In this document: piece after piece, positions 42,652 to 51,109 of the stretch | Layout of the letters: each line of letters starts with the position of its first letter | Numbering within the stretch: the stretch's first letter is position 1 | NCBI RefSeq assembly: GCF_900130125.1 | Contig: NZ_FQXY01000009.1 | Location: 1,031,760 to 1,095,759, forward strand | Length of the DNA: 64,000 nucleotides | Direction of reading: 5' to 3' | From: Bacteroides congonensis | Lineage (GTDB): Bacteria; Bacteroidota; Bacteroidia; Bacteroidales; Bacteroidaceae | Translations under genes and position numbers: made by a program | Notes under the pieces: generated by a model | Told to the model about the DNA's origin: nothing | The model's database searches: none | The model's input: only the letters and a program-made list of their open reading frames with translations

Positions 42652-44979
42652 CTAATAACTAATCTTCACTCCGGCAAAGAAGCTTCTCGGCAATGAAGGA
42701 CCATAAATATAGCCCGAATCACGGTCGGGTCCTTTATCGAAATCATTCTGATAGGCGTTGAAGATATTCTGTATTCCGGCATTCACCTGCAAGTTCACCG
42801 ACTTATAAAGTTTGAAGTCATAGGCAGCTTTCAGACCGATGTCGAAAAAGTCTTTCGTATTTACCGTTATCGGATTTTCGAGGAACCCCGGAACGGGTTC
42901 GTGAGGGACTAGCATCGAACCGGTATAGGTGCCCGAAAGGGCGATGGATAACGGTTTTATCGGGGTATAAGTTGCCGTAAAATAGCCGTAAGTATTCGGT
43001 GTACGCATCATTTTCTTCACAGCCGGAGCATCTTCGTTCCATGTATGCGGTTCGCTGTAATGACTCTGTTGCAAAGTAACTCCTGCCTGAAGTTGGAATT
43101 TGTTCAAGTAAGCCATTTTTCCTTCCAGTGTCAATCCCATTACCCGTGCACCCGCCGCATTATGGCGTGTACGTGTCAGAATCCCATCAACTACTTCCCC
43201 ATCGGTAAGAGCAAAAACATCGGATAATTTGGTATAAAACCCTTCAATGAGAAAGTTGACCTGAAATGCGCCAAAACGATGGTAGATATCTGCCGATGCA
43301 CTCAGGCTTTGTGACCTTTCTTCTTTCAAATCATCAGCAAGCTTCACCATTGCCACATTACCACCTACATTCTCCACATGCAAATCTTCATCAAAAGCCT
43401 GCGGAGCGCGGAAACCTGATGAATAACTTAAACGGAGATTGATATTCTCTGTCGGGTTGTAGCGCAGATTGGCACGCGGGCTGAAAATAATGTGGCCTAT
43501 CAAGTTGTGCTTGTCCAGACGACCACCGATAAGGAATCCCCAGTGTTCATTCTTCCACTCATTCTGAAGAAATGCACTACCGATATTTACTTTTTGGTCT
43601 ACCGTACGGTTGTATCCCCACATGTTATCTTCCAGTTTGTCCTGATTGAATTCTATTCCTGCTGTCAGGTCGGAAGGCATAAAGATACATTTGCCGAAGC
43701 TGTAAACATACTGTGAGCCTGCCATCCAGTTGAGGTCAGTGGTGTTTCCATATGCATCTAAAGGGTCTCTGTCGCCCGGACCATAGTAACTGTCACGATT
43801 GATATGCTGTGCGGAAGCGAATACATTAAAACGATGCTTCTCATTAGGTGAGAAATAATCGAACTTCACACCACCGCCATTGATGGAATGTTCGGTCTGT
43901 TCGGCCACATTCGCTTCGTGGGGCGGGCGGTTCAACAAGTCCCCTCCTCTGCGGAATTCTTCCATATGGTGATATTCAAAAGTCAGTTTGGAGTAAGTGC
44001 TTGTTTTCAGGAAAGAACGGAAGCCGACTGTCTGCCCATGTATTTTGGGGATTTCAGAGTATCCGTCTCCGTCGTGGTCGTAAGCGGAACGGTGGCGGTT
44101 CTGCCCGAAGATATATAGTCCGGCACGTTGGTCGTCCGTCACTAATGAGGCATTCAGGGAAGTGCTGTTGTCGAACGCGTCTCCGTCACCGATTCCCGTT
44201 ATCGTATGAGACAACATGCCTGAATTGCGAATCGGCTCTTTGGTAATGATATTGATTGTACCCGCAATGGCAGACGAACCGAACAATGCCGAGCCACCGC
44301 CACGCATCACTTCTACCCGCTCTATCATACTGGCGGGAATCTGTTCAATACCATATACTCCGGAGAGTGCACTGAATATAGGACGTGAATCCAGCAGGAT
44401 TTGTGTATAAGGACCGTCCAGTCCGTTGATACGCACCTGTTGGAAACCGCAATTCTGACAGTTGGACTCTACACGTACTCCGGGCTGAAAGCTCAGTCCT
44501 TGAGCCAAAGTCGTAGAGTTCGTATTCTCAAAGATTTTCAAATCAACGACATTGACCAGTGTCGGAGCCAGACGGCGGGTGGTTTCATTACGGTTGGCAG
44601 ATACAACGACACCATCCAAGGCAACCGCGTCTTCTTCTATTTCAAAGTCTTCTTCCAAAGTGCGTCCTTTTTTCAACGTCACGTTGCGCCTTACGGTTTT
44701 ATAACCGACAGAACTTACTTCGAGCACAAAATTTCCTTCGGGAAGATTCTTCAGGAAGTAGTGTCCCGTAGCATCGGTGACAGTACCGATGGTAGTACCT
44801 TTCAGTGCCACTGTGATATATGGCAGATGTTCTTTCGTGTTTTTATCAAGGATATGACCGATAATATTGGCATCCGACTTACGTAATTCGGGATGATTGG
44901 GATGTTCGTAGGCTTGTCCTCCGATGGCAGGCAACAGTGCACAGCACAAGCAGACAAGCGAAAATATGTATTTCTTCAT
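42652..44979 (-). CDS. TonB-dependent outer-membrane receptor with carboxypeptidase-like N-terminal domain
   Basis: A 775-residue receptor. Signal peptide MKKYIFSLVCLCCALLPAIG, then a CarboxypepD_reg-like domain (about 35-115, IIGHILDKNTKEHLPYITVALKGT), the plug domain (about 120-235), and the barrel ending in SYPRSFFAGVKISY-like terminal strands. The plug contains a CQNC pair (RVESNCQNCGFQQVRINGLDG-type region; two cysteines spaced C-x2-C) next to the central loop, a feature of some Bacteroidetes receptors that could bind a soft metal. It follows the His-rich membrane protein gene 89 bp upstream on the same strand, so a metal substrate is more likely than a sugar; there is no SusD. Confidence 0.88.
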   Translation of the reverse strand: MKKYIFSLVCLCCALLPAIGGQAYEHPNHPELRKSDANIIGHILDKNTKEHLPYITVALKGTTIGTVTDATGHYFLKNLPEGNFVLEVSSVGYKTVRRNVTLKKGRTLEEDFEIEEDAVALDGVVVSANRNETTRRLAPTLVNVVDLKIFENTNSTTLAQGLSFQPGVRVESNCQNCGFQQVRINGLDGPYTQILLDSRPIFSALSGVYGIEQIPASMIERVEVMRGGGSALFGSSAIAGTINIITKEPIRNSGMLSHTITGIGDGDAFDNSTSLNASLVTDDQRAGLYIFGQNRHRSAYDHDGDGYSEIPKIHGQTVGFRSFLKTSTYSKLTFEYHHMEEFRRGGDLLNRPPHEANVAEQTEHSINGGGVKFDYFSPNEKHRFNVFASAQHINRDSYYGPGDRDPLDAYGNTTDLNWMAGSQYVYSFGKCIFMPSDLTAGIEFNQDKLEDNMWGYNRTVDQKVNIGSAFLQNEWKNEHWGFLIGGRLDKHNLIGHIIFSPRANLRYNPTENINLRLSYSSGFRAPQAFDEDLHVENVGGNVAMVKLADDLKEERSQSLSASADIYHRFGAFQVNFLIEGFYTKLSDVFALTDGEVVDGILTRTRHNAAGARVMGLTLEGKMAYLNKFQLQAGVTLQQSHYSEPHTWNEDAPAVKKMMRTPNTYGYFTATYTPIKPLSIALSGTYTGSMLVPHEPVPGFLENPITVNTKDFFDIGLKAAYDFKLYKSVNLQVNAGIQNIFNAYQNDFDKGPDRDSGYIYGPSLPRSFFAGVKISY

Positions 44980-45068
44980 TTTTCGTTTGTAATTCGTTCT
45001 TCGTTAAGTATTCACGTGAGAAAACAGATAATACCCTGCCTGATTACTAAAAGGCAGAATGTCATCAT

Positions 45069-45425
45069 TCAAATAACGGAAAAACGAATGGCAGGCGGAG
45101 CGCGGAGTGCTGTCACTCCATGATAAGGAGCATGAAAATGTGTATGCTGCGGACGTTTGAGCAACAGGCACAATAAAAATGGGATGAAAAGGGAAAGAGC
45201 AAAAACAACAGTCGCACCGTCCACTGTCAGATGAGACAGGAAGTGGATATGTATCAGTTCGACTGTTGAATGCTTATGTGCCGCCCCTTTCTTGAACGGG
45301 TGTGAATGGACGATTGTCACGCCATTGACCACATGCACGTGGGCAAAGAATGTAAGACTTGCCAAATACAACACAAAGAGTATCGGCAAGAAATAGCGTG
45401 TAATATTCAATAACAATCGTTTCAC
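45069..45425 (-). CDS. His-rich two-helix membrane protein
   Basis: The longest frame starts at a TTG (45449), but that codon is inside the -7 box (TATCTTTG complementary to 45447-45454). The GTG at 45425 (MKRLLLNITRYFLPILF...) is therefore preferred, giving 118 residues. Helices lie at about 8-25 and 75-95. The loop between them is rich in histidine (AHVHVVNGVTIVHSHP, then AAHKHS and IHIHFLSHL), as is the tail (HTHFHAPYHG), about fifteen His in all. No family is recognised. It is in front of a TonB receptor in one transcript and may bind a transition metal in the periplasm during uptake; this is inference from composition and context. Confidence 0.65.
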   Translation of the reverse strand: MKRLLLNITRYFLPILFVLYLASLTFFAHVHVVNGVTIVHSHPFKKGAAHKHSTVELIHIHFLSHLTVDGATVVFALSLFIPFLLCLLLKRPQHTHFHAPYHGVTALRAPPAIRFSVI

Positions 45426-45446
45426 CTCATTTTTGCTTTGGGACGG

Positions 45447-45454
45447 CAAAGATA
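45447..45454 (-). promoter_or_regulatory. -7 box of the His-rich protein and TonB receptor operon
   Basis: TATCTTTG on the minus strand. The predicted start near 45440 lies downstream of the TTG at 45449 and so rules out that start codon. Confidence 0.6.
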
Positions 45455-45495
45455 CAAACTATTTTTTTAACAATCAATGTTCAGACAGAATACTG

Positions 45496-47094
45496 TTAAT
45501 ATACGGCTGAAGCTATCACTTGTATAAATAGAATCAGAAATACCATAGCAATCGGATAAACGGTTGCATAGGCCACACTGGGGATATTACTGTCCACCAT
45601 CGAATCGGCAGCAGCCAGACCGGGCGTACTTGTCATACCGCCGGTAATAGTTCCCAGCAAATCGAGCAAACTGATTTTAAACACCAGACGTCCTACAAGG
45701 GTTGCAATGAGCATCGGCGCCAAAGTGATGGCTGCCCCTACTCCGAACATCAGCAATCCGCTTTCCTGAAAAGTGGCTACGAGGTTCTTTCCGGCAGAAG
45801 TTCCTACTTCAGCAAGGAAAAGAAGCAGCCCCAACTGGCGCAGCAACTGATTGGCAGGCCCTGACATTGACCAAATGACGGGCCCTGTCTTACCGACAGC
45901 ACTCAATACAAGAGCTACCATCAGAACTCCCCCAGTCAATCCCGGCGAGAATGACAGGCTTTCGGAGAAAGAGATATTTATTTTGCCGAACAACACTCCC
46001 AGTACAATACCCATTGCAATCGGAAAGAAATCCGTATCGGATAGTTTCTTCGCGTTATTTCCCAGCAGACGGGCCACGCCTTTAAGTCCTTCTTTCTCGC
46101 CGACTACCATCAGTTTATCACCGAACTTCAAAGCTAAATCGGGAGATGGAGACAAGTCGATACCGCTTCGACGGACACGGGTCACTGTACAACTGAAGTT
46201 TTTCTGTAAATTCAAGTCACCCAGTTGCTTGTTTATCATATCTTTTTTAGTCAGCAGTAGAGACTCGATTTCTTGTGTTTTGTCCAGAGGAAGCTCTCCT
46301 TCTTCACGTTTGCCTACCAACACTGCGAGTTGGTTCAGCGATTCTTCGCTACCTACCGCCTGTATATAGTCTCCTTCATGTAGTACGGTAGAAGCGGTAG
46401 GAATGGATATTTCTTCCTTATGTTTCAGTCGTGAAATGACAGCTCCCGTCATACCACGTGCATTAATCTGCATCAGGCTGCGGTCGAATACATTCGCATT
46501 GGTGATACGATAGATACAGGTAGTCAACTCCGGGAATTGGCTGCGACGTTCTATCTCCAGACGGCGTGCTTCTTTATCCAAGTCCACCCGCATTATTTTA
46601 GGCAGCAGTTTGACAAACAAAATCACCCCGATCACTCCAAACGGATATGCGATACCGTAAGCAATGGATGCCAAAGGTGAATGTGTGCTGTCGATAGCGA
46701 CTGCCAAACCCGGCGTACTGGTTAGCGCCCCGGCAATCAGGCCAACCACACTGGGTGTGTCGATGTCGAACGCGTACTTCAGTCCTACTGCCGTGAGACA
46801 AGCGGAACTGATGATGAGAATGGTAATGATAATCAACGTCTTTCCCTTGCTACGGAAAGAATCGAAGAATCCGGGCCCTGCTTGAATACCGATGGTAAAA
46901 ATAAAAAGTACCAAACCGAAATTTCCCAATTCTTTGGGAATGATGACGCCATAATGCCCGAAAAGAAGTGCGATAAAGATTACCGCAGACACATCAAGAG
47001 ATAACCCCTTAATCTTAATTCTTCCCAGCATAAATCCCAACGCGACAATCAGGAAAATGGAGAAATAAGAGGAGTGTAATAAGTCAGTAAACAT
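45496..47094 (-). CDS. AspT/YidE-YbjL type transporter with two RCK_C domains
   Basis: A 532-residue inner-membrane transporter built from two membrane halves (about 1-170 and 350-532), each with an internal repeat (LTSTPGLAVA in the first half and MTSTPGLAAADS in the second). They flank two cytosolic TrkA-C/RCK_C domains (about 180-340). This is the aspartate:alanine exchanger architecture, though many members have unknown substrates. The RCK_C pair would allow nucleotide or ion control. Its promoter has an exact 19-bp dyad filling the spacer. It is a single gene, divergent from the haem-uptake operon. Confidence 0.88.
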   Translation of the reverse strand: MFTDLLHSSYFSIFLIVALGFMLGRIKIKGLSLDVSAVIFIALLFGHYGVIIPKELGNFGLVLFIFTIGIQAGPGFFDSFRSKGKTLIIITILIISSACLTAVGLKYAFDIDTPSVVGLIAGALTSTPGLAVAIDSTHSPLASIAYGIAYPFGVIGVILFVKLLPKIMRVDLDKEARRLEIERRSQFPELTTCIYRITNANVFDRSLMQINARGMTGAVISRLKHKEEISIPTASTVLHEGDYIQAVGSEESLNQLAVLVGKREEGELPLDKTQEIESLLLTKKDMINKQLGDLNLQKNFSCTVTRVRRSGIDLSPSPDLALKFGDKLMVVGEKEGLKGVARLLGNNAKKLSDTDFFPIAMGIVLGVLFGKINISFSESLSFSPGLTGGVLMVALVLSAVGKTGPVIWSMSGPANQLLRQLGLLLFLAEVGTSAGKNLVATFQESGLLMFGVGAAITLAPMLIATLVGRLVFKISLLDLLGTITGGMTSTPGLAAADSMVDSNIPSVAYATVYPIAMVFLILFIQVIASAVY

Positions 47095-47124
47095 AAAAAT
47101 AAAGGTTAGTTTGTTTTAAGGGCG

Positions 47125-47155
47125 CAAAGGTACGGATTTTATTTTAATCCGCACA
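47125..47155 (-). promoter_or_regulatory. Promoter of the AspT-type gene with spacer dyad
   Basis: On the minus strand TGTG (complement 47152-47155), 19 bp, TACCTTTG (complement 47125-47132). The spacer 47133-47151 is exactly the dyad CGGATT-TTATTTT-AATCCG, a good operator candidate. Confidence 0.6.
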
Positions 47156-47225
47156 ACATTCCATCTTACAAGTGCCTTTCTCATTTTCAAATTCCAAAGT
47201 GGCATGATGAATACCTGCTTCATAA

Positions 47226-47304
47226 TACCTACATATAATTAACGCCTCAACGCTTTTTCATTTCTTTTGGGTATTTTATCACTTTACGCTTCCCTGTAAC
47301 TTTG
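47226..47304 (+). promoter_or_regulatory. hmu operon promoter with two-part motif shared with the imelysin operon
   Basis: TACCTACATATA (47226-47237) and GGTATT (47270-47275) lie 71 and 27 bp before the -7 box TAACTTTG (47297-47304). The same elements and distances occur before the imelysin unit. The -33 position (47274-47277) reads TTTT and overlaps GGTATT. Confidence 0.65.
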
Positions 47305-47345
47305 CAACCGAAAAATTAATTAATCATTATCTATCAAAATTAAGT

Positions 47346-48224
47346 ATGAAAATCTTAAACTTTTGGATGGTTGCCCTTATGGCACTGTCACTTTCAACAA
47401 CATTTGTTTCTTGCAGTGATAACGACGACGACGATACAAATCTTGCAAAAGAAATTGCAGGTATCTACAATGGATATTCAATTGGTGAATGCAATATGTT
47501 CTCTGACTATTTACTGGGTGATAAGTCAAGTGCGACTATAACCGCCAACGAAGATGGGACAATCAATCTGGCATATAAGTCGGGATCAGGGGATTTCACC
47601 TTGAATAATTTAAAACTTTCTGCCAAATCTTTCAGTGGTTCGGGTGAGGTTGCGATGTCTATGGGGAGTGGCACAGGCAGCAGCTACGATTACACACTGG
47701 AAGGTAGTGTAAATGAATCCAAGGTATTGACATTAAAGGCTGATGTAGACATTCCGGCTCCTATGGGAAAGATGAAAATCGTGTTCGTGCAGGGAGAGAC
47801 ACCGATAACTTATAATATAGCTGCGACCTATCAGTATAACAGCTCATTAGCTATCAGCGTCGGAGACACATCTTTCGGTTCGACCGATGAGTGTAAGGCT
47901 GTTATCAAACGGGCATCGGACACAACGGTAGACATTACTCTAAGTGGCTTCGCCAACTTGTCAGGCGGCGGTGGTAATATGAGTTTAGGTAATTTCACCA
48001 TCACCGGAGTAAATGTAACGACCGGAGCAAACGGAACCTACTCACTCAATCTGGGAGAATATGAATCCACTGACAGCACAGATAAAGTTATCACAGGAGA
48101 AAGCCTTAGCGGTACAATCACAGCAGACGGTACAGTCACCATTAATACTGACTTCAAACCGGGCAGTATGCCAATGGCAATTACCGCAGTCTTTACCGGA
48201 AGCAATACAACAAGTGCAGAATAA
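47346..48224 (+). CDS. Calycin-like lipoprotein, first gene of the haem-uptake operon
   Basis: A 292-residue lipoprotein with lipobox FVSC (Cys23) after MKILNFWMVALMALSLS. Two repeats of a beta-barrel-like module are seen (IAGIYNGYSIGECN...LTLKADVDIP, and then a second from AVIKRASDTTVDITLSGF), with the GTI/GTVTINTDF turns of the Bacteroides calycin-like domain. Calycins bind small hydrophobic ligands, so a haem-binding role beside HmuY is plausible but not shown. It begins the operon 42 bp after the -7 box and ends 18 bp before hmuY. The P. gingivalis hmu operon starts with hmuY, so this gene is an addition. Confidence 0.75.
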   Translation: MKILNFWMVALMALSLSTTFVSCSDNDDDDTNLAKEIAGIYNGYSIGECNMFSDYLLGDKSSATITANEDGTINLAYKSGSGDFTLNNLKLSAKSFSGSGEVAMSMGSGTGSSYDYTLEGSVNESKVLTLKADVDIPAPMGKMKIVFVQGETPITYNIAATYQYNSSLAISVGDTSFGSTDECKAVIKRASDTTVDITLSGFANLSGGGGNMSLGNFTITGVNVTTGANGTYSLNLGEYESTDSTDKVITGESLSGTITADGTVTINTDFKPGSMPMAITAVFTGSNTTSAE

Positions 48225-48242
48225 ACAATCTAAATCAAAGAA

Positions 48243-48896
48243 ATGAAAAGAAGCAGCAACGCTATTTTCAAATATACAATAATATTGGGAGCGACTATGT
48301 CGCTCTCTGCTTGTAATGGAATATTTGAAAACATCTATGATGACCCCATAGAAACCGAAATGGAAATCAAAGAGAATAAATTCTCACAGGTCAAGACTGT
48401 TGAATATACTGAATGGGCATATATCGACCTGTCCGCCCGTAAAGTTACCACCGTGCAAATCGGGGAAGAATATGAAGAGGAGATTCCCGAAGAGTGGGAT
48501 TTCGCTATTCACCGCTATGATATAAAAACCAATGGTGGTGCTGCCTGCCAGACTTACTATACGAGCATTGATGATTTTATCGCAGCAGGAAAACTACCCG
48601 AAGCCGGAAAATTTGTCGAGGATGAATGGACAACAAACAAAATAGCCATTGATATGTCCGGCATGATGGAAGGAAATATCGTTTATACGGACTCCTATTA
48701 CAATACCGTCTTATCCGGTTGGCTGAACGTGGATACTTCTACTATGCCACCTATCTATACGATGTCAAGCCAAGTCTACCTGTTACGCTTGAAAGACAAT
48801 ACGTATGCGGCTATCCGTTTTAGCAACTACACCAATGCTAAAGGCATAAAAGGATACATCGACTTCGATTTCTCATATCCAATCGAGTTCGATTAA
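48243..48896 (+). CDS. hmuY: HmuY family haem-binding lipoprotein
   Basis: A 217-residue lipoprotein with lipobox LSAC (Cys24). The HmuY core is recognisable: WAYIDLSARKVTTVQ, then WDFAIHRYDIKTNGG and a TYAAIRFSNYTNAKG strand with the family's characteristic beta-sandwich ending. HmuY proteins capture haem at the cell surface and hand it to the TonB receptor. In Bacteroides relatives the haem ligands differ from the two histidines of P. gingivalis; several methionines (MSGMMEG) are near the expected position. It is followed 26 bp later by the receptor gene. Confidence 0.9.
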   Translation: MKRSSNAIFKYTIILGATMSLSACNGIFENIYDDPIETEMEIKENKFSQVKTVEYTEWAYIDLSARKVTTVQIGEEYEEEIPEEWDFAIHRYDIKTNGGAACQTYYTSIDDFIAAGKLPEAGKFVEDEWTTNKIAIDMSGMMEGNIVYTDSYYNTVLSGWLNVDTSTMPPIYTMSSQVYLLRLKDNTYAAIRFSNYTNAKGIKGYIDFDFSYPIEFD

Positions 48897-48922
48897 AATA
48901 ACCAAGAAAACAACAACAAGGA

Positions 48923-51070
48923 ATGAAACATATATTTATCGTATCAATCTTATTTTTTTCTTTTATAGCAACCTGTTCCACATTTGCCCAACGGTCAACC
49001 TATCACGTCAGCGGACGCGTAACTGATGTAAACGGCGAACCACTCCCCGGCTCTACCATCGCTATCAAAGGAGCAGGAATCGGGGCAGTCACCGCACCTG
49101 ACGGAACATATACATTGCAATTACCCGGAATCGGTACATATATCATTACCGTCTCTTATGTCGGTTATCAAACAGAAGAAAAAACAATCACGACCGAGAA
49201 GGGAAAGAAACTAAATTTCCGTTTGTCCGAGAATCAAGTTGACCTCGGAACAGTTGTTGTCACCGGTACCCGTACCCCTAAGCTGCTGAAGGACGCTCCT
49301 ATCATCACACGGGTGATTACATCGGACGATATTAAAAAAGTAAACGCCAACAATGTCGCCGACCTGCTGAAAACAGAGCTTCCCGGCATCGAGTTCACTT
49401 TCTCCATGGATCAGCAGACTGCTATCAATATGCAAGGTTTTGGCGGAAATTCCGTATTGTTCCTGGTAGACGGCGAACGTCTGGCAGGAGAAACTCTGAA
49501 CAATGTGGATTACGAGCGTCTGAATCTCGACAATGTGGAACGCATCGAAATAGTGAAAGGCGCGGCATCCACTCTTTACGGTTCGAGTGCTATCGGTGGG
49601 GTTATCAATATCATCACGCGTGAATCGGATGACCCCTGGAACCTGAATCTCAATTCACGCTTTTCCGAGCACAACGACCAGCGATATGGCGGCAGCGTAG
49701 GATTTAAAGCCGGCAAGTTCAGCAGTCTGACGAATGTACAATACAACAATGTAGATACCTACAATGTGGACAACACAGGAGATTTCTCCACTGTATTCGG
49801 AAGCCGGGTGTGGAACTTCAAGGAGCGGTTGATTTACCATCCGTTGGAAAGTCTCAGACTGACTGCAAGAGCCGGATATTATTTCCGCGAACGGAACAAG
49901 CCGGGAGATACTCAGGACAGATATAGAGATTTCAGCGGTGGACTGAAAGCCAACTATACCTTTAATACATTGAGTAACCTTGAAGTCGGCTATACTTTCG
50001 ACCAGTATGACAAGAGCGACTATCAGGTACTCTATAAAAACGATGTGCGTGATTATAGCAATGTTCAGCATAACGCGCACGCACTCTATAATTATACTTT
50101 CAATGACAAGCATACTCTGACCGTCGGTGCCGATTACTTGCGTGATTATCTGATGTCCTACCAGTTCACGGACAATACTGATTATACCATGCATACAGTG
50201 GATGCTTTCGGACAGTTCGACTGGAATCCGACAGAAAGGCTGAATGTGATAGCCGGACTGCGATTCGACTATTTCTCCGATTCCAATGTCCGCCATCTAT
50301 CCCCACACTTGGGAATGATGTATAAAATAGGTAACTGTTCGTTAAGAGGTTCGTACTCTCAAGGATTCCGTTCACCGACATTAAAAGAAATGTATATGGT
50401 GTTCAACATGGCAAACATGATGATGATTTATGGTAATCCCGACCTTAAATCGGAAACAAGCCACAACTTTTCCCTGTCTGCCGAGTACACCAAAAACCGC
50501 TATAACTTTTCTGTTACGGGATATTATAATTTGGTACACAACCGTATCAACACTGTTTACAGCGACAATCCCAAAGGGCAGATATATACCAATACCGACA
50601 AAGTGGACATCGCGGGAGTGGATGCCAACCTTTCCGCCAAGTATCCCTGCGGACTGGGTTTCCGCATGTCATATACGTTTATCCATGAGTTTATGCGCGA
50701 CGACCAGAAGAAGTTTACGGATACACGTCCACACACGGCAACCGTAAGAATAGACTGGGGTAAAAACCTGAATAACATGGACTTCAATTATTCGCTCAAC
50801 GGACGCGTGTTGTCCAAAGTAAAGACGAATGTGTATAACGACAGTTTCAATAACCCTTCTGCGGGAAGTCATGCTGCCACATATCCGGGATATATGATAT
50901 GGGATCTTACTTTCTCTCTGGGTGTATTCAAAGGAGTCAACATGAATCTGGCCATAAACAACCTGTTTGATTATGTGCCGGATTACTATTACTTCAACTC
51001 CCCCACTACAACGGGAACCAATCTGACTCTCGGCCTTTCACTGGACATAGACCGTTTCTTCAAAAAATAG
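48923..51070 (+). CDS. hmuR: TonB-dependent haem receptor
   Basis: A 715-residue outer-membrane receptor. Signal peptide MKHIFIVSILFFSFIATCSTFA, CarboxypepD_reg-like domain (about 25-105), plug (about 115-220, TVVVTGTRTPKLLKDAP and GAASTLYGSSAIGGVINIITR), and a 22-strand barrel with the FRAP/NPNL-like segment RGSYSQGFRSPTLKEMYM and GNPDLKSETSHNFSLSAEY. The end is the terminal aromatic strand SLDIDRFFKK. With HmuY upstream and a CobN-like HmuS downstream, haem is the substrate expected. The gaps are 26 and 39 bp. Confidence 0.92.
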   Translation: MKHIFIVSILFFSFIATCSTFAQRSTYHVSGRVTDVNGEPLPGSTIAIKGAGIGAVTAPDGTYTLQLPGIGTYIITVSYVGYQTEEKTITTEKGKKLNFRLSENQVDLGTVVVTGTRTPKLLKDAPIITRVITSDDIKKVNANNVADLLKTELPGIEFTFSMDQQTAINMQGFGGNSVLFLVDGERLAGETLNNVDYERLNLDNVERIEIVKGAASTLYGSSAIGGVINIITRESDDPWNLNLNSRFSEHNDQRYGGSVGFKAGKFSSLTNVQYNNVDTYNVDNTGDFSTVFGSRVWNFKERLIYHPLESLRLTARAGYYFRERNKPGDTQDRYRDFSGGLKANYTFNTLSNLEVGYTFDQYDKSDYQVLYKNDVRDYSNVQHNAHALYNYTFNDKHTLTVGADYLRDYLMSYQFTDNTDYTMHTVDAFGQFDWNPTERLNVIAGLRFDYFSDSNVRHLSPHLGMMYKIGNCSLRGSYSQGFRSPTLKEMYMVFNMANMMMIYGNPDLKSETSHNFSLSAEYTKNRYNFSVTGYYNLVHNRINTVYSDNPKGQIYTNTDKVDIAGVDANLSAKYPCGLGFRMSYTFIHEFMRDDQKKFTDTRPHTATVRIDWGKNLNNMDFNYSLNGRVLSKVKTNVYNDSFNNPSAGSHAATYPGYMIWDLTFSLGVFKGVNMNLAINNLFDYVPDYYYFNSPTTTGTNLTLGLSLDIDRFFKK

Positions 51071-51109
51071 ACAACAATAAAACTACATACAAAGCTAAAA
51101 ATAAGAGAA

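Noticed and set aside
42652..44979. SusC of a polysaccharide locus
   Set aside because: No SusD follows and no glycosidases are linked; the neighbour is a His-rich membrane protein.
45069..45449. Full-length 126-aa version of the His-rich protein starting at TTG 45449
   Set aside because: The TTG is inside a consensus -7 box; the GTG at 45425 is preferred.
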